A program made the position numbers and the translations under genes. Below are positions 56,335 to 64,000 of a DNA stretch of 64,000 bases, in pieces. This DNA comes from Cladobotryum mycophilum (Eukaryota; Ascomycota; Sordariomycetes; Hypocreales; Hypocreaceae). Below the pieces are notes generated by a model. The model saw only the letters and a list, made by a program, of their open reading frames with translations, did not search any database and was not told where the DNA came from. The stretch covers positions 806,001 through 870,000 of the forward strand of contig CM071590.1 of NCBI GenBank assembly GCA_036429605.1, written 5' to 3'. Within the stretch, counting starts at the first letter, position 1. Each line of letters starts with the position of its first letter.

Positions 56335-57364
56335 ATGTCCAAAATCTTTGACGTCCTCATCATCGGCGGCGGTCCTGCCGGCCTCTCCATTGCCACTGCC
56401 CTCGCCCGCCAGGTCTTTTCCGCGCTGATCATTGACTCGGGCACGTACCGCAATGATTACACCCAGCACATGTACAACGTCCCCAGCTTCGACCACGTCA
56501 GGCCCGCCGACTTTCGTGCCAAAGTGCGGGCGGACTTGACGAGTCGGTATGACACGGTGGAGTTTGAGAGCGCGACGGTGGAGGGGGTGAAGAAGTTGGA
56601 TAGCGGGGTGTTTGAGGTGAGGAGCAGGGAAGGCGGGGTGTACCGGGGGAGGAAGTTGGCGTTGGGGACGGGGGTGAGGGATGTGTTTGGGGGGATGGCG
56701 GAGGGGTATGAGGAGTGCTGGGGACGAAGCATGTGAGTTGCCCCATTGACAGCTTCCAACATCACAAGTCTCTTTTTACTAACAAGAGGTGTTTAGATTT
56801 CATTGTTTGTTCTGTCACGGCTATGAAGAGCGCGGAGCCGAATCAGCGGGTTTGCTTGCCGGTGGCTTCCTCGTCGCTCCGGAGATGCTCAGACACGTCG
56901 CCCTCATGGCCAAGAGACTCTGCAACGGCCTGACAATCTACACCGACGACAACGAAGCGCTGATGGAGCAACTCAGACCCCTCATCAACAGCACCAAAAT
57001 ATCATTTGACAACCGCAAAATCACAAGATTCCAGCTCCGCCCAGGCCAGGACGCCCAGCCGGACGCTCTCACGCTCCGCTTCGCTGATGGAACCACTAAA
57101 CACGAGGGGTTCCTGGCGAGCCACCCTTCCATAGAACAGCGCGCGGCGCCCTTCATAGAGCAGCTGGGGCTCGAGACGACGCCCACGGGGGACATTAAGC
57201 TCGTTTCGGGGTTCAATGAGACGAGTGTGGAGGGATGCTTCGCGGCGGGGGATGCGGCGACGTGGATGAGGAGTGTGGTGCAGGCGATGCAGATGGGCAT
57301 GTTTGCTGGGTCGGGGCTTGTGGCTCAGTTGGGGAAGGATTTGGATGTGCGGGATGAGATTTGA
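56335..57364 (+). CDS. Thioredoxin-reductase-like FAD oxidoreductase (GliT-like)
   Basis: Exons 56335-56732 and 56797-57364 join to 321 residues, close to GliT and related fungal dithiol oxidases. The FAD motif GGGPAG lies at 11-16, the redox pair Cys136-Cys139 sits in FHCLFCHGYEE, and the second FAD block is GCFAAGDAATW. The NADPH-binding motif GxGxxA of true thioredoxin reductases is not obvious: the corresponding segment reads AGGFLVAPEM. That fits members that use oxygen rather than NADPH. Such enzymes close disulfides in epidithiodiketopiperazines, holomycin-type compounds or other dithiols. No gliotoxin-type cluster is seen around it, so the role is open. It is convergent with the alkylsulfatase; the gap is 154 bases. 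Confidence 0.88.
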
Positions 57365-57518
57365 GCGGAAGCGTTGAAAAAGAAAAAAAAGGGGGTAGAT
57401 GGGGGGGTTGAATCACATAGAGATAGAAATTAATTAATAACTGTCGTTTTTTTTTTCAGATTTGAGTTTAAAGTTGGCCATATTCTAATCTTCTAAATAA
57501 CAACTGTGTAGACCTTTA

Positions 57519-59348
57519 TCACATCGTGTTGACATCGCAGAGCTTGAGTAAATCCACCAGCACCGAAATGTCCCCCGTAGACTTCTCATTTGCTAGCCCA
57601 AGATCACCAGATAAAATCTGGCGCAATTCAAGCGTCCCAGCGGCAACGCTGAGGCTCGAATCGGGGTCAGGCTTATCGACCGCAGTCTTGCTATACGTCA
57701 ACGCCGCATTGCTGAGCCTAACCGTCCATGCCAGTCCGGCCTTTGTATCATGAACCCAGAAGATGGACGGGTCCCTGATATCCGACGCCGCGAAGCCGTC
57801 TAGTCTGACGGCGAGGCCATCGAGCCACTGCTCCACGGTGCCAAAGGGGTTGAGGTTCAAGGGCGGCTGCTTGGTGTCCACGAATGGAAGATTCTCGTTG
57901 AGGTGTCTCGCCCCCGTCAGGTAAAAGTTGCGCCACGTAGCGTTTTCTGCGCCGTGGGCCAGTTTCACATACACGTCCGCCAAGGCGTTGGCTGCGGCCT
58001 GGTTTGTGGGTTCGGCCTTGACGGCGTGATCCAGCAGTGTGGCCGCGAAGCGGAGATCCCCTGCCTGCGCGTAGTCCTGCCCTTGCTTGATGACATTCTC
58101 GATGCCGCCGAAGCACTCGACATATCTCTTTCCAGCGTCAGTGGGCGGGTGTGCCCATAGGTTGGCTGGGTTGCCGTCGAACCAGGTCATGTAACGCTGG
58201 TAGATGCCCTTGACGTCGTGGCTAACCGAGCCGTAATAGCCCTGAGCATGCCACGCAGTTTGCAGACGCGGGGGCAGAACCATTTTCTCAGCAATCTCCG
58301 CACCATTGTAGCCCAGATTCAGCAAGCGGACGGTCTGGTCATGAAGAAAAGTATACATGTCGCGCTGCTCTGCGACCAGGGTCAAGATTTCGTCCCGTCC
58401 CCAAGTCGGCCAGTGGTGGCCCGCGAACAGGACCTCTGTGTGTTGACCGTACAAGGTAATGGTCTCGTCGAGAAACTTGGACCAGATCTTGGCATCGCGC
58501 ACCTGGGCCCCTCGGAGGGTGATGATGTTGTGCAGAGTATGACAGGCACATTCGGAAATGAAGAGAGCGTTGTGGTCCGGCAGGAAGAAGTTGAACTCGG
58601 AGGGCGCCTCTGATCCGGAAACAATCTGGAAAACAAACTTTACGCCATCAATATCCCACTCCTCTCCCGTCTTTTTGATAAGTTCTTTTGGTGGGACGAG
58701 AAGCGTTGTGCCCTGGGAGACCGTCGTTCCGAGTCCGCAGCCAATCTGGCCAGCAGGACCTTTCTCTATGGTGTTGCCGTACATGAACTTTGCGCGGCGC
58801 GACATGGCCGGGCCGCACATGACGTTCTCACTAATGGCTTCCTCCATGAAGCCCTCTGGCGCGATAATCCGAACCTTGCTCCAATCATCCCTGTTGTCCG
58901 GTAACACACCCGCAGCACCACTGAAATGATCCGTGTGCGAGTGCGAGTAAAGAACCGCCACGACAGGTCGAAAATCCTCCGTCTTCTCGCGGTACAAAGC
59001 GAGTGCTGCGCGAGCGCACTCCGAACTTGTCAGCGGATCAACTAGGACAAGGCCGGTATCTCCCACGATGATGGTCAAGTTGGAGATGTCGAGCCCTCGG
59101 ACCTGGTAGACCCTGTCGACGACCTTGAACACGCCCTGCAGAAAACAAAGCTGTCCATGGCGCCAGAGCTTGGGGTTCGCCGTCTCGGGGCAGTCCTCTT
59201 GGAGGAATGCGTAGGCGTCATTGTTCCAGACTGCGTTGCCATTCGCACCCTCGATGACGCATGGCTCTAGACTGCCGATGAGACCTCTCTTGGCATTCTC
59301 AAAGTCCTTGGTATCTTCAAAAGAAGGCTGTAGGCTGCTTGAAGCCAT
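57519..59348 (-). CDS. Alkyl sulfatase (SdsA1/Bds1-like, metallo-beta-lactamase fold)
   Basis: An intronless frame of 609 residues. The zinc-binding HSHTDH motif is at 136-141; further ligands fit the SECACHTLHN block and the GHHWPTWG segment. The region after about residue 400 matches the dimerisation domain (YQRYMTWFDGNPANLWAHPP and the ANALADVYVKLAHGAENATWRN block), followed by an SCP2-like C-terminal domain. Family members cleave primary alkyl sulfates such as dodecyl sulfate, releasing sulfate; yeast Bds1 does so with aryl and alkyl sulfates. No clear signal peptide is seen, so it is probably intracellular. A TATA-like box lies 131 bases upstream at 59479-59485. Expression under sulfur limitation would be expected but is not visible here. 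Confidence 0.94.
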   Translation of the reverse strand: MASSSLQPSFEDTKDFENAKRGLIGSLEPCVIEGANGNAVWNNDAYAFLQEDCPETANPKLWRHGQLCFLQGVFKVVDRVYQVRGLDISNLTIIVGDTGLVLVDPLTSSECARAALALYREKTEDFRPVVAVLYSHSHTDHFSGAAGVLPDNRDDWSKVRIIAPEGFMEEAISENVMCGPAMSRRAKFMYGNTIEKGPAGQIGCGLGTTVSQGTTLLVPPKELIKKTGEEWDIDGVKFVFQIVSGSEAPSEFNFFLPDHNALFISECACHTLHNIITLRGAQVRDAKIWSKFLDETITLYGQHTEVLFAGHHWPTWGRDEILTLVAEQRDMYTFLHDQTVRLLNLGYNGAEIAEKMVLPPRLQTAWHAQGYYGSVSHDVKGIYQRYMTWFDGNPANLWAHPPTDAGKRYVECFGGIENVIKQGQDYAQAGDLRFAATLLDHAVKAEPTNQAAANALADVYVKLAHGAENATWRNFYLTGARHLNENLPFVDTKQPPLNLNPFGTVEQWLDGLAVRLDGFAASDIRDPSIFWVHDTKAGLAWTVRLSNAALTYSKTAVDKPDPDSSLSVAAGTLELRQILSGDLGLANEKSTGDISVLVDLLKLCDVNTM

Positions 59349-60201
59349 GTTTGGTTGCCGAGCTTTGTTTTGGAGGCGGAGATTGTAGATGTGTGTAGCG
59401 AGTTGAGTGTGAGGAGTGATGTTGAAGATGTTGAGCTAGAAGCTTGTTGATGACTTGAGCTTGGATAAAAGACGGGCATTATATACTCCAGAGAAGGCAT
59501 GGAATCTTGGAACCCGAAATATCGTGGAGCTGTATGGCTTCGGTGAGTTGAAGACATGCCTAGAGTTGCATCCGATGGAGACAGCCGTGCCGTCCAATTC
59601 ATTGGTTTGCAATCGCTCCCGACGATGCTTGGCGACATGCAAGTTGCTGAACCAGGAAGTTGAGGGGCAAAGCGGGACATCTTCATGTCCAAGGCACGGA
59701 ACCATCTGACGTCAAATTTATGCAAATTAGAGGGCCGCGATGCTTTCCTTGCTTCAAAGTCGGACCACCGACCAATAGGATCTAGTCTTGTTCCGGTGGG
59801 ATGCCTTCAGCTTGACAGGGTGTTGTTGCATGTGAGCCTGAAAACTCCCCACATGTATTGCAAGGAGTTTATATAATTTCCGCGGGCGATGTCATGTACA
59901 TGTATCTGCCTGTAGTCCTTTTCCATTCGAGTGAGAGCTGCTCATAAATTAAAGGTGTGGATTGACGGGCCAATACGCCGTGCTAGGTGGAGCTATTCAT
60001 GAATCTTTGAGGAATCTAGATCTAATTCACCAATCCAATCTTGAATCATCTCGTGATCTACATGACCATCGTTGCTTTTGGTGTCCTCTTCCAGAGAAAT
60101 TCCAGACCGATGGACTACCGCCTCGCAGAATCCCTTCTCAACCTGCCTGCGGCACCATTGAAATACGCAGGTTGTGGCTGATTTGGACGCTCCGAGTTTA
60201 T
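59349..60201. promoter_or_regulatory. Alkylsulfatase promoter region with TATA-like box
   Basis: No gene is supported in this 853-base gap between two minus-strand genes. TATATAA (minus strand, 59479-59485) lies 131 bases before the sulfatase ATG. The remainder includes the 3' end of the upstream hypothetical gene. Confidence 0.4.
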
Positions 60202-61854
60202 TCATACTCCGAAGAGGGATCTCAGCGTCTTGAATAATCGAAAGATCTTCTTCGGGCAGCTGAAAAACGCCTTCAACTTCCTCTCCTTCTCCTTCCCCCT
60301 CCTGAAACCGGCATCCGTTGTCTTGCTCGGAAGCCATGTCCAATGCTTGTATCTCCAATCGTGAGAACACTCGAGATGGTCATGTATCCCGAATTCAACA
60401 TCTTTCAGACTCATTTCACCAAAGGGTGGCCATATATCAAATGGCAAAGATAAAAAGTCAGACTCGGTATACTCGGCATAGCAATCGTGCCGTAGGCGCC
60501 AGATATCAGTTCTTGATATCATTCCGTTACGGACGAGGGGTCTAGGTCGATGAATATCCATGAACGACCCAGAGGTTCCCGTCCACGCGGGCCCATCAAT
60601 GCTAAGAAAAGAATGCAGGCCGCGCATCCCATAAGCGAGGGTTGGGGCGAGCGTGGTGACAGGCCAGGTGTCGCGTCCACAAATAGAAATACCGAGCCAA
60701 AGCGGTGCCGCCTTTGAGAAAGAAAATAGTTTGGCAAATAGTTCCATGTCATCAGCTTCAACGATGGTCTCAATTACGTCCGTAATCGGTCCAATCCAGG
60801 CACCTGCAAAATTACATGGGATATCTTGTTCATAGAAGACACTCCATAAGCAAGGGCCAATAGCCGTAGTGTCGAGGCTCAGGGTCATATAGTATCCGAT
60901 CGATGAAAACTCGTCTGGGCACTCGCCACCGATTTTAGTAGAGACCGCGGTGGTAGTTTTGAACAGGGGCCTTGGGAGCCCAATCGTGACAGGCTCCTTT
61001 TCCCTACGGTGCCACGCCGTTTGCTCCTGTCCATGTAACGGTATCGTAACGGCCACAGCGAAAGCAGCAGCCAGCTGGGTGCCGAGGCCGTAAGCGTCAC
61101 AGAACCTAGATAGATAGCACGCTGCTTCCTGTGATGTTGGTGGACGTTGTCTATTGACGTCAATATTGCCTTCGATCTCAATGCCAACATTATCTGCGAA
61201 GAGGGTCCACGGTGTGATTCTGCAATCCGACAACGACCACCCAACACCGTTCGAAACAAGAGCAGTCCACCACGCGCGCTCTTTCAAAGACGCATACTTG
61301 AGCTTGAGCTTGGTGGGCTTGGAAGCTTTACCTAGCGAGGGTCGATGGGAATACTCAACCTTGAGTCTTGTTCTTTCTGCTAGATTCACCGCAAAAACGT
61401 AGGCCCAGCCGAGAACCAACAACAGAAGACCATTATTTTCAGTCTCTTCCCAGGTCTGGAAGTTTGGTGACGAAGAGATGGTACAAATTATGTGATACTC
61501 CACTCGCAGATAAATGGGTCGGGTTTTTTCAGTCTTTGTCCTGAGTTTACATGAGGTGGCAGAACTATCCTCCAGGTTATCCCAAGTGGAATAACCTTCG
61601 ATGTACCGGGCTCTGGGAAGACTCTCGGGCAGGGAAGGGATTCGGGAAAGGACACCCTCCAACTTGAAGCATCTTTCTGGGAGGCTCTTCAAGGATTTTG
61701 CATGCTGCAGAGCGGCCTGCCAGCGTGAAAAACTTCTTTTGAGGATGGCATCTGCCTCAGGACCATCATGAATGACCGTCACTCTTTCGATTTCCATGTC
61801 TGGTATAAAGGAGGGTCTGTTCATGATAGAAGAGGGTAAGATTTTGGTTAACAA
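60202..61854 (-). CDS. Hypothetical fungal protein, 550 residues
   Basis: A long intronless frame with no recognised family. The N-terminus is charged, then a LRVEYHIICTISSSPNFQ and a hydrophobic NGLLLLVLGWAYVFAVNLAE segment follow. Trp-rich blocks come after: RAWWTALVSNGVGWSLSD, the CYLSRFCDAYGLGTQLAAAFAVAVTIPLHGQ segment, and the GYYMTLSLDTTAIGPCLWSVFYEQDIPCNFAGAW segment. The C-terminal 30 residues are strongly basic (KEKERKLKAFF..KKIFRLFKTLRS). The conserved look of the Trp/Cys blocks suggests a real folded protein, not random sequence. A TATA-like box (TTATATATAA, 61943-61952) is 89 bases upstream of the ATG. Starts at 61824 or 61797 are also possible. No function is proposed. Confidence 0.75.
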   Translation of the reverse strand: MLTKILPSSIMNRPSFIPDMEIERVTVIHDGPEADAILKRSFSRWQAALQHAKSLKSLPERCFKLEGVLSRIPSLPESLPRARYIEGYSTWDNLEDSSATSCKLRTKTEKTRPIYLRVEYHIICTISSSPNFQTWEETENNGLLLLVLGWAYVFAVNLAERTRLKVEYSHRPSLGKASKPTKLKLKYASLKERAWWTALVSNGVGWSLSDCRITPWTLFADNVGIEIEGNIDVNRQRPPTSQEAACYLSRFCDAYGLGTQLAAAFAVAVTIPLHGQEQTAWHRREKEPVTIGLPRPLFKTTTAVSTKIGGECPDEFSSIGYYMTLSLDTTAIGPCLWSVFYEQDIPCNFAGAWIGPITDVIETIVEADDMELFAKLFSFSKAAPLWLGISICGRDTWPVTTLAPTLAYGMRGLHSFLSIDGPAWTGTSGSFMDIHRPRPLVRNGMISRTDIWRLRHDCYAEYTESDFLSLPFDIWPPFGEMSLKDVEFGIHDHLECSHDWRYKHWTWLPSKTTDAGFRRGKEKERKLKAFFSCPKKIFRLFKTLRSLFGV

Positions 61855-62507
61855 TGTCGGAATGATTGGTTAAAGATCAAGTCTCATTCAATTCGTTTTT
61901 GGCATATCGTTGGCCAAGTTTTCCCGTCGTGGCATGCCGGGGTTATATATAAGGATCACCCTGTCAGGGGCCAAAGCATGATGAAACAAAAGAGTAACTG
62001 TCAGCGAATGAGGATGAGACAGAGAACCAACATGCATAAAGAAATTAGGCAGCAGGGTACAGTGCATATAATCAAGAACAGACACTGTATTATCTACTAC
62101 CCTGAAACAGTCGACTCAAAATACAGGTAAATGCTGAACCATTCGTCACCCAAGCCATTTAAATCACCTTGTGTATAATTCTTTGGAATGTATGAAATGG
62201 ATTAAAAGTTGAAGGTTAGAATCATGGGTTCATACATAAGGCGTCTTAGTTGTTCTCATATAAAAATAGGGATATCCTGTGCAATGATGAAATATCAGAC
62301 ATCTAAAACCTCTATGACCTAAGACTAGATACTCAAAACTATGTATCAAACGTGCATACCTATAGTAAAAAAGAAAACAAAACAAAAATAGCAACTCGCA
62401 ATCAAGAAAAAAACCCTCCTATCCTATGCTCCTCAATCTCCAACCGAATCTCGAGGCAATGACAGGATTGATCTCCAGTCTTCAGCGTACCAAAACCAAA
62501 AAAGAAC
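61855..62507. promoter_or_regulatory. Promoter of the 550-residue hypothetical gene with TATA-like box
   Basis: TTATATATAA at 61943-61952 serves the minus-strand gene. Nothing else is recognised; A-rich tracts occur near 62370-62420. Confidence 0.45.
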
Positions 62508-62969
62508 CTAGCGTCTATGGCTTCGACCTTCCTTCTCCTTTCCCTTACTCTTATCCTTGTACCTGTGCTCCCGTTCAGTCTGAGCGGCTGCAGATTCTCT
62601 GCTGATTCTACCCGGGCTCCAACTCAGGGGATCAGGTTGGTCTGCTGATGGATTATAGGCATGTCCCGGACGATATGTGGGCAAAGGGATTCCCAATTCA
62701 TCCGCAGTTGGAACCCTTTCATCTCTTGGAGCATCCGGTTCCGTACCAAAGAAGCCAACGGGTGGATTCCCTGGATGATACTTGCACCGAAAGCAGTCAA
62801 CGTACTCTGACTGGGTTCGATCGGAGTGGCTCCACATGCTACATCTAGCCCATGTTTCTGTGCAAGTCCTCCCTTTCCTGTCTTTCGCACCGCACACTGC
62901 AATGCGATGTATGCCATTGGAGCAACCGCATCTCGTGCAGAAACCTGCAGCGGAAGAACTGGATGCCAT
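62508..62969 (-). CDS. Small Cys-rich hypothetical protein, possible zinc binder
   Basis: A 153-residue frame starts at 62969. The first 65 residues hold eight Cys (GFCTRCGCSN, AVCGAKDRKGRTC, ARCSMW, VDCFRCKYHPG), paired as expected for one or two zinc sites, along with a few His. The rest is Pro/Ser-rich with a basic KDKSKGKEKEGRSHRR end that looks disordered. No signal peptide is seen, so the Cys are probably reduced and metal-binding. No family is recognised. A further 5' exon beyond 62969 cannot be excluded. Confidence 0.55.
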   Translation of the reverse strand: MASSSSAAGFCTRCGCSNGIHRIAVCGAKDRKGRTCTETWARCSMWSHSDRTQSEYVDCFRCKYHPGNPPVGFFGTEPDAPRDERVPTADELGIPLPTYRPGHAYNPSADQPDPLSWSPGRISRESAAAQTEREHRYKDKSKGKEKEGRSHRR

Positions 62970-64000
62970 CTTATCACTATTAACTGTTAGTATGTTCTCT
63001 ATCCTTGATCATGACCACTTACACTGGGTATCTTCCTACAAGTCCTTATACAAACAAAAATTGCAAGGACCGTAATCCCACAGGTATCGTATTGATATAC
63101 GAATCTTTAATTCGCTGTTTATGCCGGTAAGAGATGCTGCTTAGGTTGCCTGAGCAGTTCGGGTTGGGACTCCGACAAGGGTGGGAGAGTTTCTGCTTGA
63201 ACTTGATGCTTGGTGGTATCGATGATGGGAATACTGGTTTTATTGAGGTAAATGTCCTTTAGCAGCAACTTTTTATATATCTAGAAAATATATCTGCCTT
63301 AATTCTCTTTCATGCACATGAAGTCTGCCTCTGGCCTCAAGGCTGTCTCTGGTCTCATGTTCGAGGCAGAAGTGGAAGGCCAACCGTACAATTTGATCAT
63401 GAACTACTTGATATGGAGACAATTATTTCGTTGTTGGTTTGTGTTTGCAGGTAGGCATGGATTATGAGGCTGGTGGAGGAGGCTATTCTGAAGTATCAGA
63501 GCTGGCCTGCTTTTGGGCCAACAGTCTGGCTGCCTATTCCTCCCGTCGGAACCAACACGAACTTCACGAGCATTGAGGTACATCTTATGAAATTTATTGT
63601 GAACGTGTGCTTTTAGAATCCAGACCTGTTTGCGGATCGCTACTGCATTTCTCATTTTGCCTCTGGGGAACAGCACGAGTGAACCCTTGAGTATGCGTTG
63701 ACGTCCCTAAAAAAAACAAAGCTTTATCTTCGCACTACGATACTTGTCACTATAATTTACGGTAACATTAGATGAATTGATCAACCATTAACAATGTAGA
63801 ATGACAATCTTAGTGTTCGTTACAGGGAACTCGTCTTCATGCCTCAGCAATGCCTCGTTGCATGTCCATTGATGCCCAACTATCCGAGAGTTCCCGTGTC
63901 CCGATGTAGCCTACAAAAAATCGATGTCAATGGGGTCGTATGGCGCCAAGAGAAGAGATGCAAGCGAGATCAAAAGGCTATAAGTGGCGGTTCAAGGACG
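62970..64000. other. Right-edge region with possible plus-strand exons
   Basis: No complete gene is seen. On the plus strand about 63133-63249 reads a plausible exon (MLLRLPEQFGLG...DGNTGFIE) ending at a GTAAAT donor. About 63316-63600 has further open sequence, a TTTGCAG acceptor near 63449 and a GTACAT donor near 63579. The pieces do not resolve into one frame and no family is recognised, so this may be an incomplete or decayed gene. Confidence 0.25.

Overview
The window is nuclear DNA of a filamentous ascomycete (Pezizomycotina; the gene families fit Sordariomycetes/Hypocreales, but the sequence alone does not fix the genus). Evidence: many short introns (about 46-97 nt) with GT..AG ends and CTAAC/CTGAC-like branch points close to the 3' site; Zn(II)2Cys6 regulators; an NRPS-like reductase; a quelling-type RNA-dependent RNA polymerase; and AT-rich blocks that look like products of repeat-induced point mutation (RIP).

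Layout. 1-8.4 kb is accessory and damaged. An aromatic prenyltransferase (DMATS-type) fragment is abutted out of frame to an NRPS condensation-domain fragment. It is followed by an AT-rich block, a large ABCC transporter, and a second, inverted copy of the same decayed repeat. 9-12.3 kb holds a DmpA-type peptidase and a PNS1/CTL membrane protein. 12.3-17.7 kb has no recognisable gene. 17.7-25 kb holds a YAT amino-acid permease, an A-T-R NRPS-like carboxylic acid reductase and a YdfG-like SDR. 25-42 kb holds a RING+patatin protein, a TenA-like protein, an RdRP divergent from a Zn2Cys6 regulator, and the RIO1 kinase. 42.8-51 kb holds a secreted aspartic protease, a nitrilase convergent with a second Zn2Cys6 regulator, a beta-carbonic anhydrase and an NmrA-like reductase. 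51-54.3 kb is gene-poor with microsatellites. 54.3-64 kb holds an unknown basic/acidic protein, a GliT-like FAD oxidoreductase convergent with an alkylsulfatase, a 550-residue unknown, a small Cys-rich protein and possible exon remnants.

The most interesting candidate system is the A-T-R protein plus the adjacent SDR. Together they reproduce, as two genes, the domain order A-T-R1-R2 known from the fungal glycine betaine reductase ATRR. The adenylation pocket lacks the Asp that anchors alpha-amino groups (Val by eye alignment) and carries Trp residues, as expected for a quaternary-ammonium or other non-amino carboxylate. A choline-transporter-like PNS1 gene lies 8 kb upstream.

A second window-wide pattern affects interpretation. 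Four otherwise well-preserved genes (ABCC transporter, DmpA-type peptidase, RING-patatin, RIO1) each carry one apparent single-base deletion, three of them in runs of G or C. RIO1 is essential in yeast, so uncorrected homopolymer errors in the assembly are more likely than four pseudogenes.
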